NCBI GenBank assembly: GCA_964475415.1
Contig: CAYYWZ010000070.1
Span: 1 to 21,535 of the forward strand
Reading direction: 5' to 3'
From: CALCMJ01 sp964475415
Lineage (GTDB): Bacteria > Bacteroidota > Bacteroidia > Chitinophagales > Saprospiraceae
DNA length: 21,535 nt
Position numbers and translations under genes: made by a program. Each line of letters starts with the position of its first letter. The stretch's first letter is position 1. Below are positions 1 to 7,226 of the stretch, piece by piece. The notes below the pieces were generated by a model. It had not been told where the DNA came from and ran no database searches. It was given only the letters and a program-made list of their open reading frames with translations.

Positions 1-252
1 GTAGATCGTCCAGTAGAAGTTATCAAGGAGGTAGAGGTAGAGAAGATTGTAGAAAAGATAGTAGAAGTCGAGAAGCCGGTAGAGGTGATCAAAGAGGTGG
101 AAGTCGAAAAGATCGTAGAGAAAATCGTAGATCGTCCAGTAGAAGTTATCAAGGAAGTAGAGGTAGAGAAGATTGTAGAAAAGATAGTAGAAGTAGAAAA
201 GCCAGTGGAGGTGATCAAAGAGGTGGAAGTCGAAAAGATCGTAGAGAAAATT
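1..252 (+). repeat. 126-bp in-frame tandem repeat, two copies
   Basis: Bases 1-126 and 127-252 are two copies of one 126-bp unit differing at only a handful of positions. Each unit encodes 42 residues, and each is itself built from diverged half-repeats (gtagaggtagagaag and ggtggaagtcgaaaag). The array touches the window start, so more copies may lie upstream. Degenerate VEK codons recur at about 421-471. Confidence 0.9.
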
Positions 253-1413
253 GTAACAGATGAAAAAGAAGTGAATGAGTGGAAAGCTAAAAATGAGACG
301 GCTAACACTAATCTGAAGCAAGTAAGAACAGAGGTAAAAGAATTATTGATCTCTCTAGATAACATGAAAGCTAAAAACACTAAGCTCCAAGAAGAGTTAG
401 CAAAAAAACCTAAGGAAGTTATCGTAGAAAAGATTGTAGAAAAAGAAATCATCAAAGAGGTAAAAGTAAAAGCTAAACCTAAGAATGATGACCTCAAGAA
501 GATTGAAGGCATAGGTCCGAAGATCGAAGGTTTATTAAATAAGGCTAGTATAACGACCTACAAGAAACTATACGAGACTAAACAAGAAAGGCTTAAAAAA
601 ATACTTACAGATGCAGGGCCTAGATATCAAATGCACGATCCAAGTTCTTGGAATAGGCAAGGATGGTTAGCATGGAAAGGTGAATGGATGAAGCTCGCTA
701 AGTTACAAGATGAATTAGATGGTGGTAGAAAAGTAAGTAAGGCCAAAAAGCCTGTAAAAGCAAAATCTTCAAAAACAGTAGCAAAGAAGCCAGTAGCTAA
801 AAAGGTAACCAAAGCTAAAAAAGATGATCTAAAAAAGATCGAAGGAATAGGACCTAAGATCGAAGGCTTATTAAATGCTGCGGGGATAAAGACTTTTGAG
901 AAATTGTATGACACAAAGGTTGATGTTCTAAGAGCCATATTAACAAAAGCAGGACCTAGATTCCAAATGCACGATCCTGGAACCTGGGGAAGACAAGCTA
1001 GACTAGCATGGAAGGGACAATGGGAACAGCTGGATAAGTTACAAGATGAACTAGATGGCGGTAAGAAAGCAAAAAAAGTAGCTAGCGCTTCAGCCAAAGT
1101 AACAAAGAAACCTGCAACTAAAAAAACAAGCGCAACGAAAGGAAAGGGAGGTTCTAAAAAGGATGATCTAAAAAAGATCGAAGGTATAGGGCCCAAGATA
1201 GAAAGCTTGTTACATGCAGGAGGAATAAAAACTTTTGAAAAATTATCCAAAACTAAAGTAGATGTACTTAGTAAGATCCTAAGCAAAGCTGGACCTAGAT
1301 TCCAGATGCATGACCCTAGTACCTGGGCAAGACAGTCTGGACTAGCTGCAAAAGGACAATGGGATAAACTAGACAAACTACAGGATGAGTTAGATGGTGG
1401 AAGAAAGAAATAA
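1..1413 (+). CDS. VEK-repeat / coiled-coil protein with three helix-hairpin-helix modules (5' partial)
   Basis: The frame is open from base 1 with no stop, so the gene begins outside the window; a GTG at 85 is an internal Val codon, not a start. Codons 1-84 are two copies of a 42-residue Val/Glu/Lys repeat (VEKIVEKIV, RPVEVIKEVE). Codons 85-160 look like coiled coil and end with another VEKIVEKE stretch. Then come three near-identical 80-residue modules at about codons 163-242, 275-354 and 388-467. Each has a helix-hairpin-helix core (DDLKKIEGIGPKIE) and a signature GPRFQMHDP, and ends in DELDGG. Lys/Ala/Pro linkers reminiscent of histone H1 tails join the modules. HHH modules of this kind generally bind nucleic acid without sequence specificity, and similar modules occur in Bacteroidota proteins, sometimes fused to ribosomal protein L21. 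A nucleoid or structural role is inference. A hairpin terminator follows 22 bases after the stop. Confidence 0.85.
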   Translation, partial: VDRPVEVIKEVEVEKIVEKIVEVEKPVEVIKEVEVEKIVEKIVDRPVEVIKEVEVEKIVEKIVEVEKPVEVIKEVEVEKIVEKIVTDEKEVNEWKAKNETANTNLKQVRTEVKELLISLDNMKAKNTKLQEELAKKPKEVIVEKIVEKEIIKEVKVKAKPKNDDLKKIEGIGPKIEGLLNKASITTYKKLYETKQERLKKILTDAGPRYQMHDPSSWNRQGWLAWKGEWMKLAKLQDELDGGRKVSKAKKPVKAKSSKTVAKKPVAKKVTKAKKDDLKKIEGIGPKIEGLLNAAGIKTFEKLYDTKVDVLRAILTKAGPRFQMHDPGTWGRQARLAWKGQWEQLDKLQDELDGGKKAKKVASASAKVTKKPATKKTSATKGKGGSKKDDLKKIEGIGPKIESLLHAGGIKTFEKLSKTKVDVLSKILSKAGPRFQMHDPSTWARQSGLAAKGQWDKLDKLQDELDGGRKK

Positions 1414-1434
1414 GATTAGATACAGAGGAATTTT

Positions 1435-1469
1435 AAGGACTCAGATTAGTTTCTGAGTCCTTTTTTATT
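1435..1469 (+). terminator. Rho-independent terminator after the HHH protein gene
   Basis: A perfect 10-bp stem, AAGGACTCAG (1435-1444) and CTGAGTCCTT (1453-1462), encloses an 8-base loop and runs straight into a T tract on the + strand. On the - strand the stem is followed only by a weak TTAAAATT run, so termination of the convergent galM gene here is possible but less certain. Confidence 0.9.
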
Positions 1470-1498
1470 TTGGAGTATTCAGAGGAACAATATATTAA

Positions 1499-2548
1499 TC
1501 AAATGGTAGAAAACCTGTATCTTGTTTCTCGGGAATATATAGCTCCTGGTTCTAGAAGGGTACTAGGGAAATTGGGATGATTAGGTGCATCGGGAAAATC
1601 CTGAGTCTCTAAGCAAAAAGCAGCTCTGCCAAAATATGATTTCTGACCTTTGCCTATCATACGATTTTTAAAATTTATAGTAAATAACTGCATTCCCGGC
1701 TGATCTGTTAGAACCTCAAGTAGCCTACCTGATTTATTTTCTTTTACCTTCGCTACAAGTTCAAGGCTCTTATTATTTAATACAAAATTATGATCATAGC
1801 CACCACCATTAGTGATCTGAGTATTATTGTTCTGACTAATGTCAAAGCCTATCTTTTTGTATGTACTAAAATCAAAAGCAGTATTTTCTATATCTAATAA
1901 TTTGCCTGTAGGAACAAGTTCTGTATTTGTTTCTACAATCTTATTAGACTTGATATAGAGATCGTGTTCTAGGATAGATTCAGTTCCAGCACCTATTAAA
2001 TTAAAATAAGAATGGTTTGTAAGATTGACTATAGTCGTTTTATCAGTGTAAGCTTTATATTTGATAATTAACTCATTATCATTATTGAGCAAATAACTTA
2101 CTCCTAAACTGAGATTGCCTGGAAAGCCTTCTTCTCCATCAGGACTCACACCAGTTAAACGTACACCTATGTAATGCTCTTCTTGAATGATTTCTGCAGC
2201 CCATAATTTTTTATCAAAACCTTTTATGCCTCCATGAAGTGTATTAGATAAGTTGTTTTTTTGTAATTGATATTCTGAGCCATTTATTGAAAATTTACCT
2301 TTAGTAATTCTATTGCTATAACGACCAATAAGTGCTCCGAAATAGGGATGTTCTCCAAGGTATTCTTCCAAGCTATCAAAGCCTAAAACAACATCAGCTA
2401 AAATTCCATTTTTGTCCGGTACCAAAATAGATTGTATAATGCCACCATAATTTGTCAAACGAATACACATGCCAAGATCATTAATCAAGGTATAGATAGA
2501 GGCTTCTCCATCAGGACAGGTTCCGAATTTGTTTACTGTTATATCCAT
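1499..2548 (-). CDS. galM: Aldose 1-epimerase (mutarotase)
   Basis: This enzyme interconverts alpha and beta anomers of aldoses such as galactose and glucose, feeding the Leloir pathway. The 349 residues match the usual family length. Visible family motifs are GALIGRYSNRI (residues 71-81), LHGG with His105, the NHSYFNL block with catalytic His179, YDHNFVL with Asp252, and LETQDFPDAPNHPNFP with catalytic Glu314. Compared with the well-studied Lactococcus enzyme, the arginine, both histidines, the aspartate and the glutamate are all present. No signal peptide is evident, so the protein is probably cytoplasmic, although some Bacteroidota homologues are secreted. The ATG at 2548 gives the family-like N terminus. 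The gene stands alone: it converges on the HHH gene and diverges from the LRR gene, with no other galactose or sugar-use gene beside it. Confidence 0.95.
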   Translation of the reverse strand: MDITVNKFGTCPDGEASIYTLINDLGMCIRLTNYGGIIQSILVPDKNGILADVVLGFDSLEEYLGEHPYFGALIGRYSNRITKGKFSINGSEYQLQKNNLSNTLHGGIKGFDKKLWAAEIIQEEHYIGVRLTGVSPDGEEGFPGNLSLGVSYLLNNDNELIIKYKAYTDKTTIVNLTNHSYFNLIGAGTESILEHDLYIKSNKIVETNTELVPTGKLLDIENTAFDFSTYKKIGFDISQNNNTQITNGGGYDHNFVLNNKSLELVAKVKENKSGRLLEVLTDQPGMQLFTINFKNRMIGKGQKSYFGRAAFCLETQDFPDAPNHPNFPSTLLEPGAIYSRETRYRFSTI

Positions 2549-2588
2549 TTCTAAAGTAAAATGTTTGGTACTATAAGATCATAAATAT

Positions 2589-2609
2589 TTAGATCTAACA
2601 CCTTAAGGT
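2589..2609. promoter_or_regulatory. Two adjacent 10-bp palindromes in the divergent galM/LRR promoter region
   Basis: TTAGATCTAA (2589-2598) and ACCTTAAGGT (2600-2609) are both perfect palindromes separated by one base. Their centres are 11 bp apart, about one helical turn. They lie in the 109-bp region between two divergent starts. An operator function is inference only; short AT-rich palindromes also occur by chance. Confidence 0.3.
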
Positions 2610-2657
2610 AACACTATTCTATTTTTAGCTTATATTTATACATAGATAATAAATCTT

Positions 2658-5429
2658 ATGGAAAAATTACTACCTCTATTATGCCTTATCTTTCTTAGTA
2701 TGCACTTATCTGCTCAGCTAGTAGATATACCAGATGATAATTTTCTGGAAGCCCTAATATTTAATGGTGTAGATGAGAACAATGATGGTCAGATCCAAGT
2801 TTCCGAAGCGGAGGTGATCACGGAGTTAACGATGATAAATTATAATATAGCTAGCTTAGAAGGAATAGAAGCTTTTTCTGCATTAGAAATATTAGATTGT
2901 TCTAGTAATGAATTGACATCCATAGATTTATTGGTTGCTAACAAATCCTTAAGAGAAATGATTGCTAGCTTTAATAACTTAACATCATTTGACATAAGTA
3001 CAAATAACCAAGGAGGACTTCCTAATCTTATGTTCGGAAATGTTACAGAAAATTCAATCTTTTCTATAGACATTTCTGGCTTAGAAAATCTAGAAATAAT
3101 GGATATAGGTGGCAACCCTGAGTTGATATCTGTAAATGCTGAAAATTGTAGTAGTCTACAGAAATTAGAATCTTCTCATAGTATGATAGAAACTATAAAC
3201 TTAAAGGGATGTAGTTCACTTGAGTTTCTAGATCTTGTTGATAATAGGTTAACGGAAATTGATCTTAGTGATCTAGTAAATCTGCAAGAGGTATTGATAG
3301 AGAGTAATGATATTATGGAATTAGATATTTCAGGATTAGAGAAATTGGAGAGTATTGGTGCGGGAGATTTAATTTCTTTACATACGCTTAATGCAGAGGG
3401 ATGTATTGCCTTGCGCAGCATATTTATGTTTAGTGCGCCGCTACAAAATTTAAATGTTAGAGGTTGTATTGCATTGGAGGATTTAGTTATTCATTCGGGT
3501 AACTTGTCAGGTGTATTGGATCTGTCTAACTTAGTTTCTTTAATTCTTCTCGACATTGCTAGTTCTAATGAAATAACTGAATTAAATCTAGAGAATTGTT
3601 CTAGTTTGGATAGATTTGATCTGTTAGACCCCACTCAGCTAGAACGTATCAATCTGTCTGGTTGCGATGCTCTATCAGAAATTATGCTTTTAGGAACTCA
3701 GCTTACTAGTTTAGACTTAACAGGGTTGAGTAATCTTATGTTTGTCATAGTAGATAGTGGACTGCTGACAGAGATCGATCTCACAGGCTGTTCAGGAATG
3801 CAAGATTTAACAGTTAGTAATAATCAACTATCTGTATTAGATGTTTCTGAGTGTGTTAATCTATTTCATCTCGACTGTTACAATAATAATTTAATACAAC
3901 TATTTATAAAAAATGGCTCTAATGAATTAGTACTTCTTGGTGAAAATCCAAATCTAGAATTTATATGTGCAGATGCTGATGAACTGGAAGTTGTACAAGA
4001 AGAAGTTGATGCTCTAAATCTAACAGACGTTATTATTAATTCTTTTTGTCCATATACTTTTTCTAGCCAGCCCTATAGAATTATCGGGCAAAATATTTTT
4101 GATTTTGACATGTCAGGTTGTGACACGAATGACGGCAATGTACCTCAGGTTAAGTTTGAAATTTCTGATGGAACGAACACTGGAGATATCATCTCGACCT
4201 TGTCTGGAAACTATACCATTAATCTTCCAGAAGGAGATTATACTATTACACCAAAATTTGATAATTCTAGCTTATTTAATATTTCTCCAGAAAGTATTTC
4301 CTTTAGTTTTTCAGGAACAGAAACGACTGTAGAACAAGATTTTTGTATTACACCTATAGGTACTCAGGACGATGTTGAAATAACACTTATTCCTGTAGAT
4401 GAAGCAAGGCCGGGTTTTGAGACGAGATATAGAATTAAGTATACTAATATTGGAAACACGGTCCAGTCGGGAAGTATCATGATGACCTATTTAGAAGAGC
4501 TCATGGATTTTGTTAGTTCTTCAGAAGTCATCGTGAGTGCAGGAGATGGCACCTTACTGTGGACCTACGAAAACCTAACACCTTTCGAGAGCAAATCTAT
4601 TGATATAATTATGGAACTTAACACTCCGGTAGAAGATCCTCCGCTTAACGGTGATGATGTCTTATCCTTTATAGTGAGAATTACTACGGATAATGGACAA
4701 GACATAAATCTACAAAACAACCAGTTTATCTACAGACAGCTTGTTGTCAATTCCTTTGATCCTAATGATAAAACCTGTCTAGATGGAACTAGAATATCTC
4801 CAGATGAGGTAGGTGATTTTGTTAGTTATATGATACGATTTGAAAATACAGGAACTGCTGATGCCGTAAATATTGTAGTTAGAGACTCTATAGATCCAGC
4901 AGTATTTGATGTCTCTACGCTTGTGATTATTGATGCCAGTCATTCTATGAGGACAGAAATAACAGGTGATATTGTGGAGTTTATTTTTAAGGATATCTAT
5001 CTTCCTTTTGAGGATGCCACGAATGATGGGTTTATAGTTTTTAAGTTGAAAACTTGGCCTTCCTTAAACATAGGAGATGAGCTAAATAATTTGGCGGAGA
5101 TTTACTTTGATTTCAATGCACCGATTATTACGAATACAACATCGACTATAGTAACGGAGACAACTGCTTCAGAAGATCCATTGTTATCTGATAAGGCAAT
5201 ATCTGTATATCCAAATCCTACTAATAATCAAATCACTATAAGTAGTCCATATAAGATAAAAGAAATTTCTCTAATAGAAATCGATGGAAGGGTAGTGAAG
5301 ACGAAGGACTTAGATTCATATACAGAGGATGTAAGTATGTCTGTACAAGAAATACCTTCAGGCCTATATCTAATTAGGATCTTAGCAGAAGAGGGAGTAT
5401 TGTATAAGCGGATTACCATATTCGATTAG
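2658..5429 (+). CDS. Secreted leucine-rich-repeat protein with T9SS sorting domain
   Basis: This is a 923-residue predicted cell-surface or secreted protein. Residues 1-20 form a signal peptide (MEKLLPLLCLIFLSMHLSAQ). Next is an EF-hand-like acidic loop (DENNDGQIQVSEAE, about 39-52) and then about 16-18 leucine-rich repeats of 20-23 residues to about residue 450. Many repeats carry a Cys at the consensus turn (GCSSLEFL, NCSSLDRF, GCDALSEI). Beyond lie beta-rich domains: a DUF11-like region (about 570-690) and the DPNDK-starting domain (about 701-840) often found ahead of the sorting signal in Saprospirales-like exoproteins. The C terminus (from YPNPTN at 851) is a T9SS type A sorting domain ending in YKRITIFD. 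The LRR ligand is unknown; adhesion or protein binding is inferred from the fold. The last 4 bases overlap the end of the convergent lipoprotein gene. Confidence 0.9.
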   Translation: MEKLLPLLCLIFLSMHLSAQLVDIPDDNFLEALIFNGVDENNDGQIQVSEAEVITELTMINYNIASLEGIEAFSALEILDCSSNELTSIDLLVANKSLREMIASFNNLTSFDISTNNQGGLPNLMFGNVTENSIFSIDISGLENLEIMDIGGNPELISVNAENCSSLQKLESSHSMIETINLKGCSSLEFLDLVDNRLTEIDLSDLVNLQEVLIESNDIMELDISGLEKLESIGAGDLISLHTLNAEGCIALRSIFMFSAPLQNLNVRGCIALEDLVIHSGNLSGVLDLSNLVSLILLDIASSNEITELNLENCSSLDRFDLLDPTQLERINLSGCDALSEIMLLGTQLTSLDLTGLSNLMFVIVDSGLLTEIDLTGCSGMQDLTVSNNQLSVLDVSECVNLFHLDCYNNNLIQLFIKNGSNELVLLGENPNLEFICADADELEVVQEEVDALNLTDVIINSFCPYTFSSQPYRIIGQNIFDFDMSGCDTNDGNVPQVKFEISDGTNTGDIISTLSGNYTINLPEGDYTITPKFDNSSLFNISPESISFSFSGTETTVEQDFCITPIGTQDDVEITLIPVDEARPGFETRYRIKYTNIGNTVQSGSIMMTYLEELMDFVSSSEVIVSAGDGTLLWTYENLTPFESKSIDIIMELNTPVEDPPLNGDDVLSFIVRITTDNGQDINLQNNQFIYRQLVVNSFDPNDKTCLDGTRISPDEVGDFVSYMIRFENTGTADAVNIVVRDSIDPAVFDVSTLVIIDASHSMRTEITGDIVEFIFKDIYLPFEDATNDGFIVFKLKTWPSLNIGDELNNLAEIYFDFNAPIITNTTSTIVTETTASEDPLLSDKAISVYPNPTNNQITISSPYKIKEISLIEIDGRVVKTKDLDSYTEDVSMSVQEIPSGLYLIRILAEEGVLYKRITIFD

Positions 5430-6211
5430 TAATACTCAAAAGGATCAAAACTTGTAAAAACTTTATCATCTAATGTTGGATAGACTCTTACATTGGACGG
5501 GCCACTCTTGTCAGAACGATCGGAAGAAAGTAGAAGGCCATTATAATTTTTGTAATTGTCCCAAGGCCATATTTTAGAAACGGAATCCTGACTGGCTTCC
5601 GCATAGAAATTCCACTGTTTGATAAGTCCATCTTCTTGGTCTATATATACTTCGTATTTGTTGTCAGGTGTATAGCCTACTTCGTCGAAGGTGAGTTCTA
5701 GGACATCCGCTGTTATACCTTGCAAAGTTGTATCAGTGCGTTGGTATGTAACATTTACACCCTTGTCATATAATTTAAACGGCATAAATAACCAATACAT
5801 ATCATTCGTCCACATACTTTTTCCTCTTTTCATTTTCTCAGATACTAGTTGAGCATCCATTACACGTTCTCCATTATAGGAGTATTTTCCACTTAGATCA
5901 TTCATGTTGACAAGATAGATGGATGAGTCTCTTGGAGATTCTATTCTAACTCTATTATTTCCCTTATCCCATATTAGATGTCTAGCACCGAAGAAGGTCC
6001 AAGAAACATAAGAAAGTTCATCCCAGTTTTTATTTCCGCCCATCGCTTCCATCATTTTTTCTACCAGAACTGCTGCTTGTTTGTCTTCTATTGATTTAGT
6101 ATATTTATTTTGTAAATTTTGCGCTGAAGTTTCTAGTTTATTGTCGTTTTTGCAACTTACTAAAACAGTAATAGAGAAGAATATAATGAAGTTAAGCATG
6201 TGATATCGCAT
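5426..6211 (-). CDS. Predicted lipoprotein, LolA-like fold possible, function unknown
   Basis: This is a 261-residue protein with a hydrophobic N terminus and a lipobox (VLVSC, Cys20) followed by a Lys/Asn/Asp-rich stretch, so it is probably a lipid-anchored periplasmic or outer-membrane protein. ATG codons at residues 1 and 5 are both plausible starts; either leaves the signal peptide intact. The mature part opens with VEKMMEAMGGNKNWDELSYVSW. It then alternates short beta-strand-like segments with Trp- and Tyr-rich stretches (MYWLFMPFKLYDKGV, KYEVYIDQEDGLIKQWNFY). That pattern recalls the Bacteroidota family of LolA/LppX-like lipoproteins annotated only as DUFs. I cannot assign a ligand or partner. 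Its stop overlaps the LRR gene stop tail to tail. A broken small gene lies 67 bases upstream on the same strand. Confidence 0.8.
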   Translation of the reverse strand: MRYHMLNFIIFFSITVLVSCKNDNKLETSAQNLQNKYTKSIEDKQAAVLVEKMMEAMGGNKNWDELSYVSWTFFGARHLIWDKGNNRVRIESPRDSSIYLVNMNDLSGKYSYNGERVMDAQLVSEKMKRGKSMWTNDMYWLFMPFKLYDKGVNVTYQRTDTTLQGITADVLELTFDEVGYTPDNKYEVYIDQEDGLIKQWNFYAEASQDSVSKIWPWDNYKNYNGLLLSSDRSDKSGPSNVRVYPTLDDKVFTSFDPFEYY

Positions 6212-6278
6212 AGGTATAGTTTTGATACTTTTATGAGAACAGTAGATAGATTAATTATAGGAAAGTAATTAATTAAAT

Positions 6279-6476
6279 TTATGCTTTTTCAAAATACAGA
6301 TAGATATATACCGCACTTCCAAAGTTCGTAGCATCAGTAGATACTAACTTATACCCTTTGCTAGTATATTCATCTAATTGCTTTTGAATTTCTATTTTAG
6401 AGCTCTTAGCTAAATGCTGCTAATCAAGGGTTATTTTAGAATAGAAAATTAGGGTTTCTACTTTATAATCTTTCAT
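6279..6476 (-). pseudogene. Small DUF4177-like gene interrupted by an in-frame amber codon
   Basis: Read on the - strand from ATG at 6476 to TAA at 6281-6279, this is a 66-codon frame with a single internal TAG at codon 19 (6422-6420). The parts read MKDYKVETLIFYSKITLD before the stop and QHLAKSSKIEIQKQLDEYTS, then KGYKLVSTDATNFGS and AVYIYLYFEKA, after it. The pattern of an N-terminal YKVETL strand, a helix ending ..LDEYTSKGY.LVS.. and a final YIYLYFEK strand is that of DUF4177-type small proteins. No start codon follows the stop in frame, so the second part cannot be a gene on its own. Genes in this window end in TAG, TGA and TAA alike, so amber recoding is unlikely. The simplest reading is recent inactivation (for example CAG or AAG to TAG) or a base-call error. 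Confidence 0.7.
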
Positions 6477-6635
6477 TTTAAAGTTTTTTGTTTAATAGAA
6501 GACAAAGTATTTTCAATTTATGGCTTTATAGGGTAAATAATGTTGTGTTTTTTGATTTTTTTGTAAAAAAAAGCCATTCTCACCAACCCTCTGGTAATTT
6601 TTGTCGATATACTATATAAATCACCTATAAAAGAA

Positions 6636-7226
6636 ATGCAAATAAGCTTAAATTTAGACAAGGTGAAAGCTCAAAGCGATATTGTGAAACAGCAAGTCTT
6701 GTCAGACGATGCACTAGTCCTTGGACTCAGGTTGTCGGAACGTAGTGCACAAGAAGCTTTTTACAAAAACTACTTTGGTAAGATGTTTCCTACAGCAATG
6801 AGGTATACTAGTACTAAGGAAGACGCCTATGATATCATCAATACTGCATTTCTTAAGGTTATAACAACAATAGAAAATTACAAGGATGATAATTTCCCGG
6901 GATGGGTTAAAACCATCGTAGTAAGAACAGCTATAGATTATGGAAAAAAATACAAATATAATAAGCCAGTTGTGGCCGAAATTATAGAAGTAGATACGCC
7001 TGTATATAATAAGGCTATCAGTAATCTAAGGATAGAGGAATTGCTGGAGCTTATACAAAGAATTCCAGACTCAAGCAGAACAGTATTTAACATGTTTGTA
7101 CTAGACGGACTTTCTCATCAAGAAATAGCTGATAGCTTGTCTATTTCTAAGGGAACCTCTAAGTGGCATGTTGCTAATGCTAGAAAATATTTATTAAAAC
7201 TGACTACGGATCAACACAATATATGA
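6636..7226 (+). CDS. ECF-family RNA polymerase sigma factor
   Basis: This 196-residue sigma-70 family protein has region 2 at about residues 38-108. That region includes EAFYKNYFGKMF, the EDAYDIINTAFLKV segment and the WVKTIVVRTAIDYGKK helix, which would contact the -10 element and core enzyme. Region 4 is at about 131-188, with a helix-turn-helix at HQEIADSLSISKGTSKWHV (161-179). There is no region 1 or 3, as expected of an ECF factor. ATG at 6636 is the first start after upstream stops and gives a normal ECF length. The stop TGA overlaps the next start in an ATGA arrangement, so the two genes are almost certainly translationally coupled. That next protein is the likely regulator. The regulon is unknown. 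Confidence 0.93.
   Translation: MQISLNLDKVKAQSDIVKQQVLSDDALVLGLRLSERSAQEAFYKNYFGKMFPTAMRYTSTKEDAYDIINTAFLKVITTIENYKDDNFPGWVKTIVVRTAIDYGKKYKYNKPVVAEIIEVDTPVYNKAISNLRIEELLELIQRIPDSSRTVFNMFVLDGLSHQEIADSLSISKGTSKWHVANARKYLLKLTTDQHNI

Noticed and set aside
85..87. GTG at 85 as the start of the first gene
   Set aside because: The frame is open to base 1 and the upstream codons belong to the same 42-residue repeat unit, so this GTG is an internal valine.
1..252. CRISPR-like array at the window start
   Set aside because: The repeats are directly adjacent without unique spacers, keep an open reading frame and encode a Val/Glu/Lys protein repeat.
627..1376. 249-codon frame antisense to the HHH gene
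   Set aside because: It mirrors the three repeated modules and Lys-rich linkers on the other strand, giving Phe/Leu/Ser-rich sequence with no domain. The + strand modules are clearly the real product.
6420..6422. Stop-codon reassignment of TAG in this organism
   Set aside because: The LRR gene and the beta-barrel gene both end at TAG with normal C termini, so TAG is a working stop here.
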